64,000 nucleotides of DNA from Candidatus Latescibacterota bacterium (GCA_020633725.1 JACKDC010000003.1:372001-436000); one strand, 5' to 3'. Positions 1 through 8,995 are shown, numbered from the stretch's first letter. The notes: generated from the sequence alone by a model not told the origin. Program-made: numbers and translations.

Positions 1-3000
1 GCCGTCGTTGTCGGAGGCCATGATCAGGCCGTCCTGGGGCACGCCCAGCTGCACGGTGGACGAGTCCGCCAGCGACGACGCCACCGTGAAGCTCACGTAG
101 AGCCGCAGGCCGCCCTCCGGCACCGGGATCGACGACAGGGCGCTCTGCCAGCTGTCCCCCAGCCAGGCCAGCGCGCCGAGCTCGACGTCGTCGCCACCGG
201 CGTCGCCGGCGTCCCAGGCATCGTTGCCGCCGTCGCTCCAGAGCGTGAGGGTCGGGAGCGCGTCGCCGTCGGCGTCGCCGCCGAGGTTGGCCACGGTGAC
301 GTGCTGCAGCGCGTCCGGCAGGTAGCCGTTGGCCGGCAGCGTGAAGGCCAGGCCGAGCACGGGCCCCTCACCCGGGCCCACCGTGGCCACGGGCGCGCCG
401 AGGTTGCCGAGCTGGGCGGCCACCATGCCGTCCACGCGCAGCGCGCCGCCCGAGCCCAGGGGGAAGATGGCCGCGGGCGCGGTGCCGTCGGCGAAGGCGA
501 GCGCCTCCACGCCGGCGACCTCCACGGCCTGCAGGTCGCCGTCGGCGGCGTCCAGCAGGGAGACGTCCGCCGTCACCAGCAGCTGCACCTGGCTCTCGGC
601 CGGCACGGTGAAGCCGAAGCCCGTGAAGTCCACGACGCCGTCCGCGCCCATCGCCGCGCCGTCGAGGGGTTGCGCGCCGGCGTCCGGCAGGCCGTCGCCG
701 TTTGCGTCCGCCCAGAGCCGCAGGTAGTCGAGCCCCTGGGCGAGCTGGGCGGGCGTGCCGGCGCCGCTGGCGCTGGACTCGAGCTCCAGGCTCTCCAGCA
801 GCTTCGGCTCGCCGAAGCTGTTGCCCAGCAGCAGGCGCAGGACGGGCGCGTTCCGGGCGCCCGGCGCCGCGCTGCGCTCGGGCAGCTCGATGCTGGACAC
901 GGTCAGGCGGTTGTCCGCCGTGATCACCTGCGTCAGCGGCGCGGGCACGGCGCGGTCCACGGGGCCGTCGTTGCTGCTGCTCATGCCGAGGGCCGTGTCG
1001 GTGGGGTCGGCCGGCAGGCCCAGCGCCACCGTCGCGCCCTCGGTGGCGAGCAGATTCAGATCGGCGCTGACGAAGAGCTGCAGCCCGCCCACCGGCACCG
1101 GCTCGCTGAGGCCGTAGAGCTCCCAGCGCGCCTGCGTGCTCACCAGCTCGCCGAGGGGCTGGTCGGTCTCGGTGTCGAAGTCGCCGTCGCCGTCGTCGCG
1201 CCAGAGGCGCAGCGCGGTGATGTCCCCGCCCGGCTGCGCGCTGCCGCCGTTCACGACGTTCACCTTCTGCAGCACGTCGGGCAGGTAGCCGTTGGCCGGC
1301 ACGCGCAGGCGCATCACCAGCGCGTCGGTGGCGCCGGTCATGAGCGCGGCCGAGTCGGGCGCGACGGGCGCGTCGAGCCGGATCTGCGCGGCGGACATGC
1401 CGTCCACCAGGAAGCTGCCCGCGGGATCCAGCGGCCAGGTCGCGAGCAGCGAACAGGGCGCGGCGAAGCCGAGGTCCGCGGCCGTCTCGAGGCGCAGGTC
1501 GAGGCGGTCGCCGTCGCGCGCGGTGAGCGAGGCGCCGGCGCGGACGTCCACGCGCAGCGAGTCGCCGGGATCAAGGGCGAGCCCCAGCGCGTCGAACTGC
1601 GCGACGCCGCCGACGAAGACCACGTCCGCGCGCTCGATCACCTCGCTGATCTCGGCGGGACTGCGCAGCGTCTCCAGCCCGAGCGGGGTCCAGATGGAGT
1701 CCAGCTGGCCGGCGCTGCCGAGCCCGGTGGCGCGGTTGTGGAGCGTGAGTCCGTCGAGGGTCTGCAGCTCCTGGCTCTCGTTCACGATGCGCAGGGCCAG
1801 CACGCTCGGGCGCGTGGCTCCCGGGAACAGCGTCTGCACGCTCTGTTCGAGGACGGTCACCCGCAGGCGGGGCAGGTAGTCGCCGGCCACGACCAGTTCC
1901 ACGCCGGCGCTGTTGTTGGCCGGCGCGGGATCGTCGGTGTGGGCCTGGGCCAGGCCGCTCAGCGCCAGCAGCTGTCCCGCGGCCTCGGGCTCGACGCGCA
2001 GGTCGAGATTGAGCACGGCGGCGCTGCCCGCGCCGAGATCGCCCAGGCTCCAGATCCCGGAGTCCACGGCGAAGGCGCCCTGGCCCGTGCTCTGGGCCTC
2101 CACCGTGAGCCCGGCGGGCAGCGTGACCAGCACCGACGCGTCCTCGGCCGTCTGGGGACCCGAGTTCGCGAGGGTGAGCGACACGTAGCTCAGCGCCCCC
2201 ACCTCGAGGTCCGTGGGCGCGGCGGACATGGCCAGCGCGAGATTGGCGGAGCGGACGGCGATCGCCGCGCTGTCCGCGTCGGCCGCGCCCCCGGGGTCGG
2301 GCTGGTCGCTGGCCGCCACCCAGGCGCGATTGATCAGCGTCTGGCCCGCGTGCCCGGCGCCCAGCACGGTCGCCAGCTCGAGCACGAGGCTGTCGCCGGC
2401 GGCGAGGTCGCCCAGCGTCCACACCCCGGTCGCCGGGTCGTAGTCGCCCTGCTGGGGCGAGGCGTTCGTCACGCTGAGGCCGGGGGGCAGCGAGTCGCGC
2501 ACGCTGACGCCGGTGGCGTCGTTGGGACCGAGATTCTCCAGCACCACGCTGAAGACGAAGGGGTCGCCCGGATCGCCGGCGGGCAGGTCCACGGACTTGC
2601 GCAGCGCGAGGTCGGCGCCGGCCACCGCGAGGAGCACGCGCGCGCTGTCGTTGGCGGTCACCGGGTCGGGCGGCGAGGCGGCGTCCACCCAGGCGTCCAC
2701 CGCGAGCTCGCCGCTGGCGCCCGGGTCCACCGTGGCGTCCAGCAGCAGCGCGCGGGCGTCGCCGGCGGCGAGGTCGCCCAGGGTCCAGAGGCCGGTGCCG
2801 CTGTCGTAGGCGCCCTGCTCGGGCGTGTCCGCCTGGTAGACGAGTTCCGCCGGCAGCGGAAGCAGCAGCTGCGCGCCCGTGGCGTCGTTGGGGCCGTTGT
2901 TGGTGACCCGCAGCGTGAACTGCAGGGCGCCCCCGGGGTCGGGGGCGGGGTCGTCCACGGCGAGCTCGAGCGCGAGATCCGCGGCCACGGCGCTCACGGT

Positions 3001-5919
3001 GACGCTGCAGCTGTCGTTGACGGCCACGGGGTCGCCCTGGTCGGCGGCCACGCGCCAGGCGCGGTGCGTGAGCGGCGCGCCGCCAGCGCCCGCGGGCACG
3101 GTTGCGCTGATGTCCAGCGTCGCGCTGTCGCCCGCGGCCACGGCGCCCACCAGCCAGCGGCCCCCTACCACGACGAAGCTCCCCTGGCTGGGCGTCGCGC
3201 CGCTGAGCGTGAGCCCCGTGTCCAGCGAGTCGCCCACGACGATCCCGCTGCCGTCGCTCGGCCCCAGGTTGCGCAGCACGAGCCGGTAGTTGACGGTCCC
3301 GCCCGGCAGCGGGTGCAGCGTGTCCGCGCGCATCGTGAGCGCCAGGTCGGACGACGTGACCTGCAGCGTGACCGTCGCGACGTCGTTCGCGGCCACCGGA
3401 TCCGCCTGGGCCAGGTTGGCCACGCTCAGGCTGTCCACCAGGGTCGCGCCCGCGGCGTCCGCGGCCACGTCGGCCTCGATCCGCAGCGTGACGCTCTCGC
3501 CCACGGGCAGGCCGCCCAGGGTCCAGAGCCCGGTGGCGGACGAGTAGCTGCCGCGGTCCGGCGTGGCGGACACGAAGTCGAGGCCGGCCGGCAGCGCCGC
3601 GCGCAGCAGCAGCGCGGCGGCGTCCTGGGGACCGGCGTTCTCCACCGTCGCGGTGAGCTGGACGCGCTGCCCCGCGTCGGGCGCGGGGTCGTCGACGTTC
3701 AGGCTCACCCCGAGGTCGGCGCTGCCGGTGGTGGTGACGATGAGCTTGGGGCGCCGGGGGGCGTTGCTCTCCTCCCTGGAGTAGTAGCGGGACTCGTCGT
3801 CGTAGGAGGTCGCCTCGAGCAGGAACCCGTGGTTGGGCTGCACGCCGTCCACCCAGTCGCGGACCAGGGAGGTGACGTCCACCTGATAGGCGTGCGGCAG
3901 CGCCGGCAGCAGGGTGGCGACCACCGCTGGGTCGAAGGCGCTGCCATGGCTGTTCCAGGTGGCCGTGGCCTCGTCCCAGGGGGAAGTCACCCGATGGATC
4001 AGCACCGGATCGCCGGAGGCGTCGGCGCTGCGGACCGTGAGCTGCAGCTGCGCGGACTGCACCTGGCTGCCGGCGGGGAAGGACGACAGGTCGAAGCCGA
4101 ACAGGGAGAAGCGGTCGTCGCCAGTCTTGTGCTTGACCTTGGTGTCGCCTTCGTCACCGTGGGTGTCGGTGGGGTGACCCTCCTCGAGCCAGGTGTCGCC
4201 CATCGCTTCCAGCGTCGTGATCTGCAGCGCGGTGACGGTGACCGTCGCGCTCGCGACGTCGTCCTCGGGCGTAGGGTCGCCCGGCGTGGAGGTCAGCAGC
4301 GCCGCGTCCACGGGAATGAGCTCGCCCTCGGTGCCGGGCTGCGCGGCGACGAGCACGCGCAGCGTCACAGCCTCCCCCGCGGCGATGGGGCCCGGCGACC
4401 ACAGGCCGCTGACCGGATTGTAGGCGCCCGGTCCGCTGACACTCAGCAGGTTGAGACCCGCCGAGACGTGCAGGGAGATCTGGACCCCCGTGGCCCCGTT
4501 GGGGCCGAGGTTCTGCGCCACGAGCTCCAGGGCGGTGCTGTCGCCCTCGGCGATGACCGGCGGCGAGGCCGCCATGCCCAGCACCAGGTCGGCGCCGGGG
4601 ATGTCGAGCTGCAGGGTGGCGCTGTCATCGGCGGGGTGCAGATCCAGCAACTCGTTCGCGACGATGGCGCCGTCCACGGTGATCGCACTGCCCGCCGTGC
4701 CCTCCGCGACGAGGCAGACGAGCTTGAGCGTCACCGACTGCCCCGCGGGTAGCGCGCCCAGGGTCCAGTCACCGGTGACGGGATCGTAGTCGCCCTGCCC
4801 CGCCGAGGCCTGCTGCAGCAGCAGCTCGGCCGGCAGCGCGCAGTTCAGCGCCACGCCGCGCGCGGTGCGCGGGCCGTCGTTGCGCACGCGCAGGCTGAGC
4901 GTGACCTCCTGCCCCTGCCCGGGCGTGGCCGTGTCGGCGCTCAAGTCGAGCGCCAGCTCGGCGTGATCCGCGCCGCGCAGCGCCAGCCAGTAGAAGGCCT
5001 GCGCGTTCTGGTTGACGTTCGCGCTCGTCCCCAGCGTCACGCCGTCCGCGGTGAGCGCCTGGATGCCGTTGGGGAAGGAGGCGAGCGGCGAGAACTGCAG
5101 GGTCAGGTCGCCCTGCAGCGCGCTGGGCCGGTGCGCGCCCGCGGTCACGCCGCCGGACTTCACCCAGACGTAGTCGGGCTGGAAGCCGCCGAGCGGCACG
5201 TTGCGATTGTCCAGACCGTCGCCCCAGTAGCGGCCCGAGGCCACCCGCCCCGGCTCGGCCTTGAAGGCGACGTAGTGATAGCTGCCGAAGAGCGCGTTCA
5301 CCTCGGTCGACGTGCCGACCTTGAAGCCGTCCGCGACCAGCGCCGTGATGCAGCTCGTGCTGGACCCCACGTCCGCGAAGGGCAGGCTCGAGCCGTCGTT
5401 CATGGACTGGCCGCGATGCCACACGCGCGTGGAGCCCTCGCCCATCACCAGCACCAGCTCGGGCGCGAATCCCACACCGGTGATGGTCTGCGCCGCCAGA
5501 CCGAGGCCGGTGTAGCTGCCGAGGGCGATCTCGTCGCCCGCGCTCACCGCGATCCAGGTGAAGGTGACGCCCGCGGCGTTGACCTCGGCGCTCCCGCCGA
5601 CGCTGAAGCCGTCGGCATCGAAGCCGAGGATGCGGTCGGTCAGCAGCGAGGACGCGCCGGCCAGCCGCTTGGAGCGGCCGTCGGGCAGCGTCGCGCTGCG
5701 GCAGACCGCGGCGGACATCTCCCCGCTCTTCACGATCACGAACACCGGCTCGAAGCCCAGACCGCCGATGGTCTGTCCGCCGCTGCCGTCGCCGACGTAG
5801 CTGCCGCTGGCCACGAATGCGGGATCGGCCTCGGCGGCCCGCGCGCCCAGGCCAAGGCCCGGCACGAGCGCCAACAGCACGCTCAGGACGCGGACGACGA
5901 TGTCGCGGCGACGGATCAC
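1..5919 (-). CDS. Giant secreted DUF11-repeat protein, 5' part (runs off left edge)
   Basis: About 1,973 codons are open in one minus frame with no stop before the window edge, so the C-terminus is missing. I chose the GTG at 5919: it begins a signal peptide (VIRRRDIVVRVL ... LGARAAEA) with a GGGGA 6 nt upstream. An in-frame ATG at 5952 is possible but lacks a ribosome site. Order of modules: three ~100-residue repeats of the type GSYxGDGxxxxTIxGxGFxPxxV (about 5.83-4.98 kb), two DUF11 repeats, a DNRLRE/CBM96-like domain (about 4.23-3.73 kb, DTWLEEGHP ... RDWVDG), five more DUF11 repeats (ADLAL ... NxGPxDA ... GLWTLGDLAAGDS) to about 1.9 kb, then ~321-residue repeats containing VPANGYLPDVLQ (1.28 kb) and LPANGYLPDALQ (0.32 kb). 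Probably a cell-surface or extracellular adhesive or structural protein; function unknown. Confidence 0.85.
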   Translation of the reverse strand, partial: MIRRRDIVVRVLSVLLALVPGLGLGARAAEADPAFVASGSYVGDGSGGQTIGGLGFEPVFVIVKSGEMSAAVCRSATLPDGRSKRLAGASSLLTDRILGFDADGFSVGGSAEVNAAGVTFTWIAVSAGDEIALGSYTGLGLAAQTITGVGFAPELVLVMGEGSTRVWHRGQSMNDGSSLPFADVGSSTSCITALVADGFKVGTSTEVNALFGSYHYVAFKAEPGRVASGRYWGDGLDNRNVPLGGFQPDYVWVKSGGVTAGAHRPSALQGDLTLQFSPLASFPNGIQALTADGVTLGTSANVNQNAQAFYWLALRGADHAELALDLSADTATPGQGQEVTLSLRVRNDGPRTARGVALNCALPAELLLQQASAGQGDYDPVTGDWTLGALPAGQSVTLKLVCLVAEGTAGSAITVDGAIVANELLDLHPADDSATLQLDIPGADLVLGMAASPPVIAEGDSTALELVAQNLGPNGATGVQISLHVSAGLNLLSVSGPGAYNPVSGLWSPGPIAAGEAVTLRVLVAAQPGTEGELIPVDAALLTSTPGDPTPEDDVASATVTVTALQITTLEAMGDTWLEEGHPTDTHGDEGDTKVKHKTGDDRFSLFGFDLSSFPAGSQVQSAQLQLTVRSADASGDPVLIHRVTSPWDEATATWNSHGSAFDPAVVATLLPALPHAYQVDVTSLVRDWVDGVQPNHGFLLEATSYDDESRYYSREESNAPRRPKLIVTTTGSADLGVSLNVDDPAPDAGQRVQLTATVENAGPQDAAALLLRAALPAGLDFVSATPDRGSYSSATGLWTLGGLPVGESVTLRIEADVAADAAGATLVDSLSVANLAQADPVAANDVATVTLQVTSSDLALTMRADTLHPLPGGTVNYRLVLRNLGPSDGSGIVVGDSLDTGLTLSGATPSQGSFVVVGGRWLVGAVAAGDSATLDISATVPAGAGGAPLTHRAWRVAADQGDPVAVNDSCSVTVSAVAADLALELAVDDPAPDPGGALQFTLRVTNNGPNDATGAQLLLPLPAELVYQADTPEQGAYDSGTGLWTLGDLAAGDARALLLDATVDPGASGELAVDAWVDAASPPDPVTANDSARVLLAVAGADLALRKSVDLPAGDPGDPFVFSVVLENLGPNDATGVSVRDSLPPGLSVTNASPQQGDYDPATGVWTLGDLAAGDSLVLELATVLGAGHAGQTLINRAWVAASDQPDPGGAADADSAAIAVRSANLALAMSAAPTDLEVGALSYVSLTLANSGPQTAEDASVLVTLPAGLTVEAQSTGQGAFAVDSGIWSLGDLGAGSAAVLNLDLRVEPEAAGQLLALSGLAQAHTDDPAPANNSAGVELVVAGDYLPRLRVTVLEQSVQTLFPGATRPSVLALRIVNESQELQTLDGLTLHNRATGLGSAGQLDSIWTPLGLETLRSPAEISEVIERADVVFVGGVAQFDALGLALDPGDSLRVDVRAGASLTARDGDRLDLRLETAADLGFAAPCSLLATWPLDPAGSFLVDGMSAAQIRLDAPVAPDSAALMTGATDALVMRLRVPANGYLPDVLQKVNVVNGGSAQPGGDITALRLWRDDGDGDFDTETDQPLGELVSTQARWELYGLSEPVPVGGLQLFVSADLNLLATEGATVALGLPADPTDTALGMSSSNDGPVDRAVPAPLTQVITADNRLTVSSIELPERSAAPGARNAPVLRLLLGNSFGEPKLLESLELESSASGAGTPAQLAQGLDYLRLWADANGDGLPDAGAQPLDGAAMGADGVVDFTGFGFTVPAESQVQLLVTADVSLLDAADGDLQAVEVAGVEALAFADGTAPAAIFPLGSGGALRVDGMVAAQLGNLGAPVATVGPGEGPVLGLAFTLPANGYLPDALQHVTVANLGGDADGDALPTLTLWSDGGNDAWDAGDAGGDDVELGALAWLGDSWQSALSSIPVPEGGLRLYVSFTVASSLADSSTVQLGVPQDGLIMASDNDG

Positions 5920-5967
5920 GGCGATTCCCCAGGCCTCCCCGTCGGGGTTCATGAGGGCACGGACAGA

Positions 5968-5990
5968 CCGGGACCCGGCGGGGGTCCCGG
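5968..5990. other. Hairpin in leader of the giant protein gene
   Basis: Perfect 9-bp inverted repeat (CCGGGACCC / GGGTCCCGG, 5-nt loop) about 50 nt upstream of the GTG start. It has no T-tract, so it may be a leader structure or a weak termination site for Tpx transcripts. Confidence 0.4.
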
Positions 5991-6053
5991 CCCTTCGCCG
6001 TGACATCGGCCGCTATCGCCTTGATCTTGACGTGTTTGTACGGGATTCGCGGG

Positions 6054-6083
6054 CCCTCGCCCGGCCGTCGCGCCGGGCGAGGG
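6054..6083 (-). terminator. Strong hairpin after tpx
   Basis: Perfect 11-bp stem (CCCTCGCCCGG / CCGGGCGAGGG, 8-nt loop) beginning 11 nt after the tpx stop codon. No U-tract follows on either strand, so it could be a terminator of the U-less kind or an mRNA 3'-end stabiliser. Confidence 0.5.
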
Positions 6084-6094
6084 GAAAGCGCAAT

Positions 6095-6595
6095 CTAGAC
6101 GAGGACGCCCAGCGCCGCCGCGTAATCGGGCTCGTTGGCCGTCTCGGCCACGAGCTGGCTGTGGATGACCTTGCCGTCCGTGTCCACCACCACCACGGAG
6201 CGCGCGAGCAGGCCCTCGAACTTGCCGTCGAGGATGCGCACGCCGTAGCTGTCACCGAACTTGCGCGTGCGGAAGTCCGAGACCGGCACCACGTTCTCGA
6301 GGCCTTCGGCCGCGCAGAACTGCTGGTGGGCGAAGGGCAAGTCCATGGACACGCAGACCACGACCGTGTTCGTCAGCGTGCTGGCCTCGGCGTTGAAGCG
6401 CCGGACGCTGGTGGCGCAAACGCCCGTGCCGATGCTGGGGAAGATGTTGAGCACCACGCGCTTGCCCTTGAGTTCGGAGAGCGTCAGCGGGCTCAGGTCG
6501 GTCTTGGTGAGCGTGAAGTCCGGGGCGGCGCTGCCCACCGCGGGCAGGTCGCCCACCGTGTTGCAGGGATTGCCGCCGAGGGTGAAGCGAGCCAT
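6095..6595 (-). CDS. tpx: Thiol peroxidase (atypical 2-Cys peroxiredoxin)
   Basis: A 166-residue protein that reduces hydrogen peroxide and lipid or alkyl hydroperoxides with electrons from thioredoxin, in cytoplasm or periplasm depending on the species. The peroxidatic cysteine is C60 in FPSIGTGVCATSVR and the resolving cysteine is C94 in DLPFAHQQFC, matching the C61/C95 pair of E. coli Tpx. The usual SxDTxVC motif has Gly in place of Asp here. The start at 6595 (MARFTLGGNP) is set by GAGGAGG 5 nt upstream; an upstream in-frame ATG would add 12 non-homologous residues. It lies downstream of the alkylation-repair pair on the same strand, separated by a hairpin, and may be a separate stress-response unit. 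Confidence 0.95.
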   Translation of the reverse strand: MARFTLGGNPCNTVGDLPAVGSAAPDFTLTKTDLSPLTLSELKGKRVVLNIFPSIGTGVCATSVRRFNAEASTLTNTVVVCVSMDLPFAHQQFCAAEGLENVVPVSDFRTRKFGDSYGVRILDGKFEGLLARSVVVVDTDGKVIHSQLVAETANEPDYAAALGVLV

Positions 6596-6639
6596 CGTGG
6601 CCTCCTCGTTTGGGTCCAGGCCCTCAGCCATAGCACAGC

Positions 6640-6668
6640 CACCCGGCGAAGACCAGCCCCGCCGGGTG
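6640..6668 (-). terminator. Hairpin between ogt and tpx
   Basis: Nine-bp stem (CACCCGGCG / CGCCGGGTG, 11-nt loop) shortly after the methyltransferase stop. No T-tract, so termination is only possible, not shown. Confidence 0.4.
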
Positions 6669-6686
6669 ACCGCATGCTTCGGGCGC

Positions 6687-7202
6687 CTACGGCTCGGCGG
6701 GCAGCACCCGGTCGCCGACGAACGCGCGCCCCTCCAGTTCCAGCAGGGCCATCTTCGCCGGCAGTCCGCCGCCGAAGCCCGTGAGCCGCCCGTTCGCCCC
6801 GATCACACGATGACAGGGGACGATCACCGGCAGCGGGTTCGCCCCGTTGGCCGCCCCCACGGCGCGCACCGCCTGCGGACGCCCGACGCGCCGCGCCAGT
6901 TCGCCGTAGCTGAGGGTCGCGCCATAGGGGATCTCCCGCAGGCCCAGCCACACGCTGCGCTGGAAGTCCGTGCCCGTCGGCGCCAGGGGAAGGTCGAAGC
7001 GCTGACGACGCCCCGCGAAGTACTCCCCCAGCTGCTCGGCCGCGCGCGCGAGCACGGCGGCGGCGGCGGGGCTGTCGTCGCCGGCGGGAAACGGGCCCTC
7101 GTGGCCCGGGAAGAAGACGTGGGTCAGCCCTTCGGCGCGGGCGATCAGCGTGAGCGGCCCGATGGGGCTCTTCAGCGTGAGGGTGCCGTGGGTGCATTTC
7201 AT
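6687..7202 (-). CDS. ogt: Methylated-DNA--[protein]-cysteine S-methyltransferase
   Basis: A 171-residue suicide repair protein that moves the methyl group from O6-methylguanine (and O4-methylthymine) onto its own cysteine. The acceptor is C130 in the diagnostic motif PVIVPCHRV. The helix-turn-helix region (YGATLSYGELARRVGRP) and the GFGGG loop of the family are also present, and the length is typical. The start at 7202 sits one nucleotide after the TGA of the upstream Ada-AlkA gene, with AAAGGAA inside that gene, so translation is almost certainly coupled. Together they repair two classes of alkylation damage from one transcript. Confidence 0.95.
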   Translation of the reverse strand: MKCTHGTLTLKSPIGPLTLIARAEGLTHVFFPGHEGPFPAGDDSPAAAAVLARAAEQLGEYFAGRRQRFDLPLAPTGTDFQRSVWLGLREIPYGATLSYGELARRVGRPQAVRAVGAANGANPLPVIVPCHRVIGANGRLTGFGGGLPAKMALLELEGRAFVGDRVLPAEP

Positions 7203-7203
7203 G

Positions 7204-8721
7204 TCAGTTCCTTTCGCGTTGTCGCGGGGGACCGGGGAGGTCGGACTGCCAGAGCAGCATGGCGGCATAGCCGCGCCAGGGGCGCCAGCCCTCGGCGCGC
7301 CTGCGCAGCGCCGCGGCCGTCGGCAACGGGTGCTGCTCGCCCCCGGGGGCGAGCGCAGGCAGGGCGCGACGCAGACCGAGGTCGCCAGCGGGAAAGGCGT
7401 CGGGCTCCTTCAGTGCCCGCAGCGCGATGTACTGCGCCGTCCAGTCGCCGACGCCATCCAGCGCGGTGAGCCGGTCGACCGCCTGCTGCGACGACGCCGC
7501 CAGCTCGAGCAGCGGCGCGCCGCTCGCCACGGCGCTCGCGAAGCCGCGGATCGCATCAGCGCGCGCGCCGGGCATGCCGAGGCTTGCGATGTCCGCGTCC
7601 GCCAGATCTTGCGGACGCGGGAAGAGCCAGGCCGGTTCGCGCGAGGCGACCGCTTCCGGCGCGCTCGTTCGCGCGTCGAGCGGACGCCCCCAGCGCCGCA
7701 CCAGACGACCTGCCAGGCGCGTGGCCGCCGCGACGGAAATCTGCTGGCCCAGGAGCGCGCGAATCGCCAGCTCGAAGCGGTCCCAGGCACCCGGCGCGCG
7801 GAGCCCCGGATGTTGCGCGAGCAGCGGAGCCAGAACCGGGTCCGCAGCCAGCACGCTCCCGATCGCCGCGGGGTCGGCATCCAGGTCGAAGAGCGACCGC
7901 GCCCGGGCGGCCAGCGCCGCGAGCACGGCGGCCGCGGAGGGCGGCGCGCTCAGCACCAGCGCCCCGCCCCCGGGGGCGAGCGACACGCGCACGACGCCGG
8001 CGAAATCGCCCTGAGCGACGGTCCGGCTGTAGCTGTCGCCGTCTACTCGCTCCACACCGGGGATCGCCCGTGGAGCGAGATAGGCCAGCAGGGCGGACCA
8101 GTCGAGCGGCGGACGAAACGCGAGGCGCAGCTGCAGTTCTCTCCCCGCCGCCCGTCGCGCTCCACGGCGAATCTCGCTGGGGCTGCACTGGAAGCGCTCG
8201 CGAATGCTCGCGTTGAAGCGCCGCACGTTCGGGAAGCCGGCCGCCAGCGCGATGCGCGTCATCGGCAGCGACGACACCTCGATCAGTCGCCGCGCCAGAT
8301 GCGCTCGCCGCGTCTGCGCCACCGCCAGCGGCGACGCCCCCAGCTGCTCCGCGAACAGCCGCCGCAGGTGCCTGCCCCCCACGCCCAGCCGCTCGGCGAG
8401 GTTCTCCACGCCGTGGCCCTCGTCGTCCAGCGCGCCGTCGTCGATCAACCTCAGCGCGCGCGACACCGTTGACGCGCTGCCCTGCCACGCCGGTGTACCG
8501 GGCGCGGTTTCGGGCCTGCAACGTCGGCACGGGCGGAAGCCCGCCTCCTCGGCCGCCGCCGCACAGGCGAAGAACCTGCAGTTCTCCACCCTGGGAGTGC
8601 GCGCTGGGCAGACTGGCCTGCAGTAGATGCCCGTGCTGGTCACGCCGGTGAAGAAGCGTCCGTCGAAGCGCGCGTCGCGGCTTCGCAGCGCGCGATAGCA
8701 GATGGTGGCATCGAGCTCCAT
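7204..8721 (-). CDS. alkA: Ada-AlkA fusion: methylphosphotriester-sensing regulator with 3-methyladenine DNA glycosylase
   Basis: A 505-residue multidomain protein. Residues 1-75 are the Ada zinc domain (C34, C38, C65, C68 in GIYCRPVC and FRPCRRC; C34 corresponds to the methyl-accepting cysteine of E. coli Ada). Residues ~85-190 are an AraC-type DNA-binding domain (AERLGVGGRHLRRLF, FPNVRRFNASIRERF). Residues ~200-310 match the AlkA N-terminal domain and the rest is an HhH-GPD glycosylase (LDGVGDWTAQY hairpin; presumed catalytic Asp in PAGDLGLRRAL). It should sense alkylation, activate its own operon and excise 3-methyladenine. Two copies of the GCCCCCGGGGGC palindrome lie in its coding sequence, both at loop positions encoding APGG. 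It is the first gene of the pair with ogt. Confidence 0.93.
   Translation of the reverse strand: MELDATICYRALRSRDARFDGRFFTGVTSTGIYCRPVCPARTPRVENCRFFACAAAAEEAGFRPCRRCRPETAPGTPAWQGSASTVSRALRLIDDGALDDEGHGVENLAERLGVGGRHLRRLFAEQLGASPLAVAQTRRAHLARRLIEVSSLPMTRIALAAGFPNVRRFNASIRERFQCSPSEIRRGARRAAGRELQLRLAFRPPLDWSALLAYLAPRAIPGVERVDGDSYSRTVAQGDFAGVVRVSLAPGGGALVLSAPPSAAAVLAALAARARSLFDLDADPAAIGSVLAADPVLAPLLAQHPGLRAPGAWDRFELAIRALLGQQISVAAATRLAGRLVRRWGRPLDARTSAPEAVASREPAWLFPRPQDLADADIASLGMPGARADAIRGFASAVASGAPLLELAASSQQAVDRLTALDGVGDWTAQYIALRALKEPDAFPAGDLGLRRALPALAPGGEQHPLPTAAALRRRAEGWRPWRGYAAMLLWQSDLPGPPRQRERN
7335..7354. repeat. Palindromic repeat copy (20-bp perfect palindrome) inside alkA
   Basis: GCTCGCCCCCGGGGGCGAGC, a 20-bp perfect palindrome with the 12-bp core at 7339-7350. 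In the gene it encodes LAPGGE in a variable loop near the glycosylase C-terminus. Confidence 0.8.
7965..7978. repeat. Palindromic repeat copy inside alkA
   Basis: CGCCCCCGGGGGCG with the 12-bp core at 7966-7977, encoding APGG in a loop of the AlkA N-terminal domain. It is followed by GAGCG, as in the copy at 7339. Confidence 0.8.
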
Positions 8722-8920
8722 GCGGATAGGGTAGCAACTTTCGCGGGCGAGGCTGGTCGTTTTCGGACATCGCCGTGGAACGGTGGTGCCCCGCCCCCGG
8801 GGGCGGGTTGTTCAGCGGCGGCGCGTGTCTGGCGGTATCGGACCTCCTGGTCTCGCTCGCCCCCGGGGGCGGGTGGGGACTGCCGCGGGAAGATTCTCTC
8901 GACTATCTGCTGTGCCGCCC

Positions 8921-8955
8921 TTGACGGCCTTCGTATGATACTATACATTAGTATC
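8921..8955 (+). promoter_or_regulatory. Promoter and operator-like inverted repeat of HNH copy 1
   Basis: TTGACG (8921-8926) and TATACA (8942-8947) with a short 15-bp spacer. A perfect inverted repeat GATACTA-TACAT-TAGTATC (8937-8955) covers the -10 element, suggesting repression, perhaps by the HNH protein itself. Confidence 0.5.
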
Positions 8956-8995
8956 CATCGCAAGCCTCCCGCTCCACTTTCCTGGGACTTTCATC

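Noticed and set aside
2287..2940. Two more palindrome-like sites in the giant-protein gene
   Set aside because: They read GCCCCCGGGGTC (2287-2298, 2929-2940), are not palindromic and encode the DPGG stretch normal for this protein.
301..4752. A plus-strand open frame of about 1,480 codons over the giant-protein gene
   Set aside because: Its translation is low-complexity His/Arg/Ala/Gly sequence typical of an antisense shadow; the minus frame gives coherent repeats, a signal peptide and DUF11 motifs.
8790..8871. The palindromes as a CRISPR array
   Set aside because: Copies are irregularly spaced, lie mostly in genes, and there are no uniform spacers or cas genes.
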